Part shown: piece after piece, positions 9,769-17,085 of the stretch
Layout: every line of letters starts with the position of its first letter
Position numbering within the stretch: position 1 is the stretch's first letter
Assembly (NCBI GenBank): GCA_902603945.1
Contig: CACKWP010000007.1
Location: 1-43,195, forward strand
DNA: 43,195 bases
Direction of reading: 5' to 3'
Source: an uncultured Pelagibacteraceae bacterium
GTDB lineage: Bacteria; Pseudomonadota; Alphaproteobacteria; Pelagibacterales; Pelagibacteraceae
Program-made: the position numbers and the translations under genes
Notes under the pieces: model-generated
What the model saw: only the letters and a program-made list of their open reading frames with translations
Told to the model about the DNA's origin: nothing
Databases searched by the model: none

Positions 9769-10503
9769 ATGGAATCAAATAGCACTAATCAAATGTCCAT
9801 TAATATACCAAATTTTAGTGGACCTCTTGAGATGTTGTTAGATTTAGCTAAATCACAAAAAGTTGATCTAGCTGAAATTTCAATTACTAAACTAGCAGAT
9901 CAATTCCTAGAATTTATCAAAAATAATAAAAACTTAGATTTAGAGTCCGCATCAGAGTATTTACTTATGGCTACATGGTTAGCATACTTGAAATCTAAAT
10001 TATTGTTACCAGAAGATAATGATGATGACTTTAAAGCTTTAGAAGTTGCTGAAAAACTTAAATTACAACTCAAAAAACTTGAGTTAATAAGAATTTTATC
10101 AGATCAAATGCTTCAAAAAAAAAGGTTAGGCGTTCATATTTTCACAAGAGGCATGAAAGGTGGAATAAGATCCATAAACACGCCAGTTTACGACGTTTCA
10201 CTTTATGAATTGCTTAAATGTTATGCGGGAATTCAAATGCAAAAAACTTTTCAAAATGTAAGTATACCAAAATTGCCTGTTTTAACTACTGAAGAGGGGA
10301 TAAAACAAATAAAAAATAATTTAGATAAAATAAATAATTGGGAAAATCTCATAAAGTTGATTCCAAATTTTTACATAAAAAATAAAATGAAAAGAACAGG
10401 TTTTGCTGGAATGTTTGCAGCAAGCTTAGAACTTACAAAAGAAGGGATAGTACAAGTTTCTCAAAAAAAAATGTTTGATAAATTAATGATTAAAAAAACT
10501 TAA
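9769..10503 (+). CDS. scpA: Segregation and condensation protein A (kleisin)
   Basis: Kleisin subunit that bridges SMC heads in the bacterial condensin complex SMC-ScpA-ScpB, acting on the nucleoid. The 244-aa protein has the ScpA N-terminal signature FSGPLEMLLDLAKSQKVDLAEI, then YLLMATWLAYLKSKLLLP, and a C-terminal winged-helix region (FAGMFAASLELTKEGIVQVSQ). I take the ATG at 9769; an in-frame TTG at 9763 would add only two residues. It is followed one base later by scpB, the usual partner order. No SMC gene is present in the window. Confidence 0.95.
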   Translation: MESNSTNQMSINIPNFSGPLEMLLDLAKSQKVDLAEISITKLADQFLEFIKNNKNLDLESASEYLLMATWLAYLKSKLLLPEDNDDDFKALEVAEKLKLQLKKLELIRILSDQMLQKKRLGVHIFTRGMKGGIRSINTPVYDVSLYELLKCYAGIQMQKTFQNVSIPKLPVLTTEEGIKQIKNNLDKINNWENLIKLIPNFYIKNKMKRTGFAGMFAASLELTKEGIVQVSQKKMFDKLMIKKT

Positions 10504-10504
10504 T

Positions 10505-11191
10505 ATGCCTAATAAAAAAACTAACATTATAAAATTTCCTGCAGTACCTACAAAGTTAGAAAGACAAGTTGAAGCAATTTTGTTCGCCGCCTCAGAGCCT
10601 TTGGATATTGAAACGATTGAAAAGAGAGTTCAAACAAATACAAACATAAAAAAAATATTAGAAAATATTAAGGAAATTTATAAAAATAGAGGCATTAACT
10701 TAGTTTGTATAAAAAATAGATGGTCTTTCAGAACTGCTGATGATCTATCCAAATTAATGTCTCTACAAAAATCTACTCAAAAAAAATTATCCAAAGCTAC
10801 AATAGAAACTTTAGCAATCATAGTTTATCATCAGCCTGTAACAAGATCTGAAATTGAAGAAATTCGAGGTGTTTCATTTGCGTCGAATACTTTAGAAATC
10901 TTACTTGAGCTTGATTGGGTAAGACCCTCAGGTAGAAAAGATGTTCCAGGAAAACCAATTCTCTATGCCACTACTGAAAATTTTTTAAATCATTTTAATA
11001 TTCAAAAATTATCAGATTTACCTACAATAGATGAGCTTGGTACTGCAGGGCTTATTGACACTTCATCAATTGATAAATCTATTTTTGGAACAGGTAAGTT
11101 TTTCAAAGAACAATCTATTAGTGAAAAGCAAAATGATATCTATGGAGATATTGAAGAAGCTATCAAAAAAGCTCCTGAGGAAGAAAAATAA
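10505..11191 (+). CDS. scpB: Segregation and condensation protein B
   Basis: Second accessory subunit of the SMC condensin. It dimerises through winged-helix domains and binds the ScpA centre. The 228-aa protein has the ScpB core: VEAILFAASEPLDIETIE near residues 20-37, then LSKATIETLAIIVYHQPVTRSEIEEIRGV and LLELDWVRPSGRKDVPGKPILYATTENFLNHF. A short charged tail (about residues 190-228) is not conserved. It begins 1 nt after the scpA stop and ends 40 nt before tatA. That gap carries a possible promoter of its own (11197-11223), so tatABC-serS may be transcribed partly independently. Confidence 0.95.
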   Translation: MPNKKTNIIKFPAVPTKLERQVEAILFAASEPLDIETIEKRVQTNTNIKKILENIKEIYKNRGINLVCIKNRWSFRTADDLSKLMSLQKSTQKKLSKATIETLAIIVYHQPVTRSEIEEIRGVSFASNTLEILLELDWVRPSGRKDVPGKPILYATTENFLNHFNIQKLSDLPTIDELGTAGLIDTSSIDKSIFGTGKFFKEQSISEKQNDIYGDIEEAIKKAPEEEK

Positions 11192-11196
11192 ACGTT

Positions 11197-11223
11197 TTGA
11201 TTTAATCTAAATTGTTGTATAAA
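11197..11223 (+). promoter_or_regulatory. Candidate promoter for tatA
   Basis: TTGATT (11197-11202), 15-nt spacer, TATAAA (11218-11223), with the tatA ATG only 8 nt after the -10 box. If used, transcription would begin within a few bases of the start codon, giving an almost leaderless mRNA. It was found by eye in AT-rich DNA, so chance matches are easy. Confidence 0.35.
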
Positions 11224-11231
11224 ATTTACTT

Positions 11232-11432
11232 ATGGGAAATATCGGTTGGACAGGTATAATTATAATAGCTATTTTGATAGTAATCCTTTTTGGTAAAGGA
11301 AAAATTTCTAGTATAATGGGTGATCTAGCAAAAGGTATTAAAAGTTTTAAAAAGGGTATGTCAGATGATAATACCTCAGGTGACGATAATTCCAATAATA
11401 ACTCAGATAACTCTAATTCTGAAAATAAGTAA
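11232..11432 (+). CDS. tatA: Sec-independent protein translocase TatA
   Basis: Pore-forming component of the twin-arginine translocase in the inner membrane. The 66-aa protein shows the standard plan: an N-terminal transmembrane helix (residues about 4-20), the FG hinge (FGKGK), an amphipathic helix ([15 protein letters not shown]) and a polar, Asp/Ser/Asn-rich tail. It is followed by tatB (6-nt gap) and tatC. A Tat-type lipoprotein, the M48 protease at 25397-26230, is a possible substrate in this window. Confidence 0.93.
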   Translation: MGNIGWTGIIIIAILIVILFGKGKISSIMGDLAKGIKSFKKGMSDDNTSGDDNSNNNSDNSNSENK

Positions 11433-11438
11433 TCTAAT

Positions 11439-11675
11439 ATGCCTCAAATAGGTTGGTTAGAGATTTTATCAATAGTCACAATTGCAATTTTAGTTTTAGG
11501 ACCGAAGGAATTTCCTGTAGCTTTAAAAAAAATAGGAACTTACTTTGGAAAATTAAAAAGCACCCTTAGTAGCTTTCAAAGAGAAGTTAATTCAGTAACA
11601 GAGAATATTGATATCGAAAAAGATATAGTAAATAAAAAAGATATAAAAAAAGACAATAATAAAAAAGATGAGTGA
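11439..11675 (+). CDS. tatB: Sec-independent protein translocase TatB
   Basis: TatB forms the substrate receptor with TatC. The 78-aa protein has an N-terminal membrane helix with the characteristic buried Glu (IGWLEIL, E8), the LGPKEFP hinge and a longer amphipathic helix (VALKKIGTYFGKLKSTLSSF), then a Lys/Asp-rich tail. The LGPKEFP hinge and central gene position favour TatB over a second TatA. It is short compared with many TatB proteins (130-170 aa). It overlaps tatC by 8 nt. Confidence 0.9.
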   Translation: MPQIGWLEILSIVTIAILVLGPKEFPVALKKIGTYFGKLKSTLSSFQREVNSVTENIDIEKDIVNKKDIKKDNNKKDE

Positions 11676-12435
11676 TAATAATTCATTTACAAGCCACTTT
11701 GTAGAGCTTCGTTCTAGACTTATAAAATCTCTAATTTTTATTTTTGTGATATTTGTGATCTCGTACACTTTTGCTGAACATATTTATTCTTTTCTGGTAA
11801 GTCCTTATGCTGAGGCTGTAAAAGATGATTCAGGTTCTAGGCGTTTGATTTTTACTGCATTACACGAAACTTTTATTACTTATTTGAAAGTTGCATTTTT
11901 TGCAGCAATTTTTATCGGTAGCCCATTTTTATTAATTCAAATTTATAAGTTTATTGCTCCAGGATTATATAAAAATGAAAAAAAGGCTTTATTGCCTTAT
12001 TTGATTTCTACTCCATTACTTTTTTTATTTGGAGGCATGCTTGTTTATTATTTAGTTATGCCATTAGCTATAAAATTTTTTTTATCATTTGAATCAATGG
12101 GTTCAAATACAAATCTGCCAATTCAATTAGAAGCTAAAGTAAATGAATATTTATCTCTAATTATGAGATTAATTTTTGCATTTGGAATTAGTTTTCAATT
12201 GCCAATATTACTAAATCTTCTTGCAAGGATAGGCGTTGTAAACTCAGAATATTTAAAAAAAACTAGAAGATATGTAATTGTTATTATTTTCACATTAGCA
12301 GCAATTTTAACACCACCTGATCCTATTACACAAGTAGGTCTAGCAATACCTTTATTATTACTTTATGAGTTATCTATTATAACAGTTCGTTTCACTGAAA
12401 AAAAAAATAAAAATGAGAATATAGAAGATGCATAA
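11668..12435 (+). CDS. tatC: Sec-independent protein translocase TatC
   Basis: Polytopic receptor of the Tat pathway that binds twin-arginine signals. The 255-aa protein has six predicted membrane helices (roughly residues 18-37, 70-92, 112-134, 160-180, 193-210 and 213-232). Conserved TatC features are FTSHFVELRSRLIKS at the N-terminus, YKFIAPGLYKNEKK, FGISFQLPILL, and LAAILTPPDPITQ before the last helices. It overlaps tatB upstream and serS downstream by 8 nt each, so translation of the three should be coupled. Confidence 0.96.
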   Translation: MSDNNSFTSHFVELRSRLIKSLIFIFVIFVISYTFAEHIYSFLVSPYAEAVKDDSGSRRLIFTALHETFITYLKVAFFAAIFIGSPFLLIQIYKFIAPGLYKNEKKALLPYLISTPLLFLFGGMLVYYLVMPLAIKFFLSFESMGSNTNLPIQLEAKVNEYLSLIMRLIFAFGISFQLPILLNLLARIGVVNSEYLKKTRRYVIVIIFTLAAILTPPDPITQVGLAIPLLLLYELSIITVRFTEKKNKNENIEDA

Positions 12436-13675
12436 TTTAAAAGACTTAAGAAAAAATTTAGATATATTAAGAAAAAAATTTCTTAATCGAAATGTAGAAT
12501 TTAATATAAATAATTTCAACAAAATAGACACACTAAACAGAGATTTAATAAGTAAAAAAGAAAAATTAGAGCAAGAAAAAAAAATATTGTCCAAATCTAA
12601 AGATAAATCTAATTTCTCGAAATCAAAAAAGATTTCTGATGAAATTTCATCTTTGATAAAAAAACAATCTAAGGCACAAGAAGAATTAAATAAAATTGTT
12701 TTTTCTCTTCCGAATTTAGCTCTTGATGATGTGCCAGTAGGAAATGATGAAAAATCAAATAAATTAATTAAACAAGAGGGAAATTTAAAAAAGTTTTCTT
12801 TTAAGGTAAAATCTCATGTTGAGCTTGGATCTCTTAATAATAACATTGATTTTGAAACTTCAATAAAATTATCAGGATCAAGATTTGTAATATTAAAAGA
12901 TAAATTTGCTTTACTCGAAAGAGCTTTAATCAATTTTATGCTAGATACTCATGTTAGGGAATTTCAATACACTGAAATTTCTCCTCCTCTTATCGTAAAT
13001 GAAGACGTAATGTTTGGTACTGGACAACTGCCAAAATTTGAGGAAGACCAGTTTGAAATTAAATTTGATGACTCTGACAAAAGAAAATTTCTTATACCTA
13101 CTGCTGAGGTAGTACTTACTAATTTAGTAAGAAAATCTATAATAGATAAAAATCTACTTCCTATGAGATTTGTTGCCTCAACACCTTGTTTTAGAAAAGA
13201 AGCCGGGAGTTATGGTAAGGATACTAAGGGAATGATTAGACAGCACCAATTTTATAAAGTTGAACTGGTAAGTATTGTTGAACCGAGCAAATGTTTAGAT
13301 GAATTAGAACGAATGTTAAAATGTGCTGAGAGTATTCTTAAAAAACTGGAAATCCCTTACCAAGTGGTTCTTCTTTCTTCAGGAGATATGGGTTTTAGCG
13401 CAGAAAAAACTTATGATATTGAGGCATGGATACCATCGGAAAAAAAGTATAGAGAAATTTCAAGCTGTTCGTCTTGTGGGATTTTTCAAGCAAGAAGAAT
13501 GGGGGCCAAATATAAATCCGAAAACGGTAATGAATTTGTTGGAACGCTTAATGGTTCAGGGTTAGCAGTAGGAAGATTAATGATAGCTTTATTAGAAAAC
13601 AATCAAAATGAAGATGGTTCAATTAATGTTCCTAATGTATTAAAAAAATACATGAATAATCTAGAAAAAATTTAA
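12428..13675 (+). CDS. serS: Seryl-tRNA synthetase
   Basis: Class II synthetase charging tRNA-Ser (and tRNA-Sec where present). Of its 415 aa, the first about 100 form the long antiparallel coiled coil that recognises the tRNA-Ser variable arm. The catalytic core follows with motif 2 (ASTPCFRKEAGSYG then KGMIRQHQFYKVEL) and motif 3 (NGSGLAVGRLMIALLENNQ). The ATG lies inside the end of tatC (8-nt overlap). A tRNA-Ser gene is present at 29264-29353. A 47-nt gap with a TATAAT box separates it from yajC. Confidence 0.97.
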   Translation: MHNLKDLRKNLDILRKKFLNRNVEFNINNFNKIDTLNRDLISKKEKLEQEKKILSKSKDKSNFSKSKKISDEISSLIKKQSKAQEELNKIVFSLPNLALDDVPVGNDEKSNKLIKQEGNLKKFSFKVKSHVELGSLNNNIDFETSIKLSGSRFVILKDKFALLERALINFMLDTHVREFQYTEISPPLIVNEDVMFGTGQLPKFEEDQFEIKFDDSDKRKFLIPTAEVVLTNLVRKSIIDKNLLPMRFVASTPCFRKEAGSYGKDTKGMIRQHQFYKVELVSIVEPSKCLDELERMLKCAESILKKLEIPYQVVLLSSGDMGFSAEKTYDIEAWIPSEKKYREISSCSSCGIFQARRMGAKYKSENGNEFVGTLNGSGLAVGRLMIALLENNQNEDGSINVPNVLKKYMNNLEKI

Positions 13676-13686
13676 CTATAATTTAC

Positions 13687-13713
13687 TTGTTTATCTAAAG
13701 CTTTTCATATAAT
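13687..13713 (+). promoter_or_regulatory. Candidate promoter for yajC-secD-secF
   Basis: A consensus TATAAT at 13708-13713 lies 9 nt before the yajC ATG. TTGTTT (13687-13692) with a 15-nt spacer is the best -35 candidate. It occupies the only sizeable gap in this stretch and would again give a very short or absent 5' leader. Confidence 0.4.
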
Positions 13714-13722
13714 TGTTCATTC

Positions 13723-14007
13723 ATGAGTGGGCAAGGAATAGCACAATTTATACCATTAATATTAATTTTTGTAATTTTTTACTTCTTTTTAATAAGACCT
13801 CAACAAAAAAGAGTTAAAGATCATAAAGCGATGGTAGAGTCTTTAAAAAGAGGCGATGAAGTAATTACATCTGGCGGCATAATAGGTATTGTTGACCGAG
13901 TAATGGAAGATGATCGAATCGAAGTTACTATTGGCGAGAATACTAAAGTTCAAATAATAAGATCTACGATCACAAGTCTATTAAAAAAAGAAGAAATTAA
14001 AAAATAA
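13723..14007 (+). CDS. yajC: Preprotein translocase accessory subunit YajC
   Basis: Small inner-membrane protein that associates with SecDF. The 94-aa protein has a single N-terminal membrane helix (residues about 7-24), the conserved FFLIRPQQKRVKDHKAMVESLKRGDEV stretch and a C-terminal beta-rich domain (TSGGIIGIVDRVMEDDRIEV). The gene order yajC-secD-secF is standard. In many alphaproteobacteria surE and pcm-type genes lie between serS and yajC; here they are absent. Confidence 0.95.
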   Translation: MSGQGIAQFIPLILIFVIFYFFLIRPQQKRVKDHKAMVESLKRGDEVITSGGIIGIVDRVMEDDRIEVTIGENTKVQIIRSTITSLLKKEEIKK

Positions 14008-14016
14008 TTCTTTTTC

Positions 14017-15558
14017 GTGTTAAATTTTTCTAAAATAAATGTTTTAATAATCTATCTTCTGTTTTTAGTAATAGCTGCTTTTTCAACACTTAACTTTCAA
14101 AACGATAACAATCAACTTATAAAAAAAAAAATTAACTTAGGACTAGACCTTCAAGGTGGGTCCTATCTATTATTAGAAATCAATTCAGATAGTTTAGTTA
14201 AAGAAAAAATTCAATCTAAAGTAATTCCTATAAAAAAATTACTTAAAGAAAATAATATTAATTTTAATAACTTTAAGATTAATGAAAATAATCTAACTTT
14301 ATCCATAGATAATATTGATAAATTTGATTTACTATTCAATTCAAGAAAAGATAATTTAGTAAATCCATATATTGATAAATATAGATCCTACGAATTAGAG
14401 TACAAAAGATTTGATAACAATAAAATTAAAATTTCTTTTTCAAAATTTGGTTTACTGACAATTAATAATTCAGCTTTAAAGCAATCAATTGAAATAGTTA
14501 GACGTAGAATTGACGATGTTGGAACTAAAGAGCCGACAATTCTTCAAAGAGGTGAAAAAAGAATTCTTGTGGAATTGCCAGGTTTAAAAGATCCTGAAAG
14601 AATTAAAGCTTTGTTAGGCAAAACAGCAAAATTAAATTTTAGACTTGTTACTGATAATAAGGAATTCGGTACAGAAGAGTTAATTTCTGAAAATGGTGAG
14701 AAGTTAAATATTAGTAAAAGAATAATAATGAGTGGGGAAAATTTAATTGATGCTCAACCAAGTATTCAAAATCAAAATAATGAACCCACAGTTTCGTTTA
14801 CTTTGGACAGATTAGGAGCGCAAAAATTTGGCAGAGCGACTACAGACAATGTAGGAAAAAGATTAGCTATAGTTTTGGATGGTGACATTGTAAGCGCGCC
14901 TAATATTAACGAACCTATAACATCTGGAAATGGAATGATTTCAGGTAATTTTTCTTTTCAAGAAGCTACTGATTTAGCTTTATTACTTCGATCTGGAGCT
15001 TTACCTACACCGTTGATAGTAGTGGAAGAAAGAACAGTTGGCCCAGACTTAGGTGAAGACTCAATAAAATCAGGATTAACTTCTTTAATAGTTGGTTTTG
15101 TTCTAGTTATTTTATTTATGCTTTATAAGTATAAAATTTTTGGACTAATAGCTAATTCAGCCTTAATTGCCAATTTACTTATGCTGATTGGAATTCTTAC
15201 AATTTTAGAAGCAACTTTAACCTTACCAGGTATTGCTGGAATTATTTTAACAGTCGGTATGGCCGTTGATGCGAATGTTCTAATTTTTGAGAGAATAAGA
15301 GAAGAATTAAGGACCGAAAAATCGATTATTCATGCATTTGATGCAGGATACACAAGAGCTAAAATTACTGTTCTTGATGCAAATATAACCACTTTAATTG
15401 CTGCTGTTATATTATTTGCTTTTGGTTCTGGTCCAGTGAAAGGTTTTGCAATTACATTAGGCATAGGAATAATTACAACTCTTTTTACAGCTTACTTTTT
15501 AGCGAGACATATTACTTCGGTAGTTGTTTTAAATTCTAAAAATGAGGTCAAAATTTAA
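14017..15558 (+). CDS. secD: Protein translocase subunit SecD
   Basis: RND-family subunit that uses the proton gradient to complete protein export through SecYEG. The 513-aa protein starts at GTG (14017). The first membrane helix begins within a few residues and no closer ATG fits. Landmarks are an N-terminal helix (about 6-24), LGLDLQGGSYLLLEI, the periplasmic P1 domain with VRRRIDDVGTKEPTI, GKRLAIVLDGDIVSAPNI, and five C-terminal helices including TVGMAVDANVLIFERIREE. It ends with a 1-nt overlap (TAATG) with secF. Confidence 0.96.
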   Translation: MLNFSKINVLIIYLLFLVIAAFSTLNFQNDNNQLIKKKINLGLDLQGGSYLLLEINSDSLVKEKIQSKVIPIKKLLKENNINFNNFKINENNLTLSIDNIDKFDLLFNSRKDNLVNPYIDKYRSYELEYKRFDNNKIKISFSKFGLLTINNSALKQSIEIVRRRIDDVGTKEPTILQRGEKRILVELPGLKDPERIKALLGKTAKLNFRLVTDNKEFGTEELISENGEKLNISKRIIMSGENLIDAQPSIQNQNNEPTVSFTLDRLGAQKFGRATTDNVGKRLAIVLDGDIVSAPNINEPITSGNGMISGNFSFQEATDLALLLRSGALPTPLIVVEERTVGPDLGEDSIKSGLTSLIVGFVLVILFMLYKYKIFGLIANSALIANLLMLIGILTILEATLTLPGIAGIILTVGMAVDANVLIFERIREELRTEKSIIHAFDAGYTRAKITVLDANITTLIAAVILFAFGSGPVKGFAITLGIGIITTLFTAYFLARHITSVVVLNSKNEVKI

Positions 15559-16454
15559 TGACTGAATATAATTTTTCATCAAAATTTAAGAAAGCAAATA
15601 TTTTTTCTATATTTTTATTTCTTCTTAGTATTATATTAATATCTTTTAAAGGTTTAAACTATGGAATAGATTTCAAAGGAGGGACTTTAATTGAGTTAAG
15701 ATCAAATAACATAGAAGCTTCCTCAATTAGAGATATTTTAAAAAATATGGATTTAGGTGATGTTAATGTAAAAAAATTTGGAAAAGAAGGGGATTTTTTA
15801 ATTAAAGTGGAGCAGAAAGGTGATAATGAAAAACTTATCCCAAAAATAAAAGAAAAGCTTACAGAAAATCTAAATTCAGAAGTCAATTTTAGAAGAGTGG
15901 AAAATGTAGGACCCAAAGTAAGTGCTGAACTTTTACAATCCGGAATAATTGCTATATCGTTATCTTTAGCAGCAATGCTTTTTTATATATGGGTAAGATT
16001 CGAATGGCAGTTCAGTATAGGTTCAATTATCGCTTTATTTCATGATGTTATAATTACAATAGGAATATTTTCATTACTCTCATTAGAAATTAATCTCTCT
16101 ATAATTGCAGCTGTCTTAACAATAGTTGGTTACTCAATGAATGATACAGTAGTAATATACGATAGAATAAGAGAAAATCTTGGTAAATTTCATAAATTAA
16201 ATATAAGTGAGATTGCAAATCTATCAATTAACGAAACTCTAGCACGTACAATAATTACATCTGTTACTACTTTACTCGCATTATTTTCAATATTTATTTT
16301 AGGTGGTGAAATTTTAAGAGGATTTTCATTTGCTATGATCTTAGGAGTGCTTATAGGAACATATTCTTCAATATTTGTTGCTTCCCCTATTTTAAAATTT
16401 TTAAAAGTTAGTTATAAAACTCTTGAAAAAGAAGAGGAAAAAATAGTCCCTTAA
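15558..16454 (+). CDS. secF: Protein translocase subunit SecF
   Basis: Partner of SecD in the SecDF-YajC export motor. The 298-aa protein has an N-terminal helix, GLNYGIDFKGGTLIELR, VENVGPKVSAELLQSG, and C-terminal helices with VGYSMNDTVVIYDRIREN and RTIITSVTTLLAL, the standard SecF signatures. It overlaps secD by 1 nt. It converges on the PuuD-like gene with a single base between the two stop codons; no intrinsic terminator is visible there. Confidence 0.96.
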   Translation: MTEYNFSSKFKKANIFSIFLFLLSIILISFKGLNYGIDFKGGTLIELRSNNIEASSIRDILKNMDLGDVNVKKFGKEGDFLIKVEQKGDNEKLIPKIKEKLTENLNSEVNFRRVENVGPKVSAELLQSGIIAISLSLAAMLFYIWVRFEWQFSIGSIIALFHDVIITIGIFSLLSLEINLSIIAAVLTIVGYSMNDTVVIYDRIRENLGKFHKLNISEIANLSINETLARTIITSVTTLLALFSIFILGGEILRGFSFAMILGVLIGTYSSIFVASPILKFLKVSYKTLEKEEEKIVP

Positions 16455-16455
16455 A

Positions 16456-17058
16456 TTAATAAAGATTTTGCGCTGCTACCATTGTCAGCAACATTGGTAG
16501 AGAGAGAAGGGTATTTGTTCTAGAAAATAACATTGCTGTTTTAGCAGAAGCAGCTTTTACTTCAGGAGCACAATCAACAATACCTAAAGCTTTTTTTTGA
16601 TTAGGCCAAATAACAAACCAAACATTATATGCCATAATTAGTCCTAACCACATCCCTATTCCAATTGCAGTATTTTTGCCACCAGAGCCATCTAATCCTA
16701 AAATCATCGCACTATGAACATACCCGTTAATCCAAGCCAAAATTAAACCAGATAGTACAGTGATTGCGGCCGCCCATCTGAAGTAGAATAGTGCAGCAGG
16801 TGCAATAACTTTTCCAATTGCAGGTTTCTGTTCGTCTGGGATTTTCGGCATGTTTGGAATTTGAACAAAATTGAAATACCACAATAATCCTATCCACATT
16901 ATAGCTACAACTACATGAATAAATCTAAATAACCAACTCCAAAAAAGTGTATCAAAAGCAAAACCATCACCAAAAAAGTATAATCCTAAAAATAATAATA
17001 TAGCTAACCCAAAAGAGATATGGACAGTTTTAGACAACGATTGAAGTATATTGGACAT
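16456..17058 (-). CDS. PuuD-type membrane protein (urate oxidase N-terminal domain), no cytochrome c domain
   Basis: A 200-aa polytopic inner-membrane protein resembling the membrane domain of urate hydroxylase PuuD (Urate_ox_N family). Features that support this are FIHVVVAIMWIGLLWYFNF, FYFRWAAAITVLSGLILAW, YNVWFVIWPNQKKALG and a C-terminal SRTNTLLSLPMLLTM. About five hydrophobic helices can be counted, and His residues in the first helices could hold a haem. Full PuuD proteins are about twice as long and end in a c-type cytochrome with CxxCH; here the gene stops before any such motif. Urate oxidation is therefore not assured and no purine-catabolism genes are near. It sits 27 nt behind uvrA on the same strand, which is probably only co-transcription. 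Confidence 0.72.
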   Translation of the reverse strand: MSNILQSLSKTVHISFGLAILLFLGLYFFGDGFAFDTLFWSWLFRFIHVVVAIMWIGLLWYFNFVQIPNMPKIPDEQKPAIGKVIAPAALFYFRWAAAITVLSGLILAWINGYVHSAMILGLDGSGGKNTAIGIGMWLGLIMAYNVWFVIWPNQKKALGIVDCAPEVKAASAKTAMLFSRTNTLLSLPMLLTMVAAQNLY

Positions 17059-17085
17059 GATTCTACTTTATCATAAATTTAAACA

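Noticed and set aside
13323-13565. Second frame of 80 codons inside serS on the same strand
   Set aside because: It lies entirely inside the conserved serS catalytic domain and has no features of its own; it is a shadow frame.
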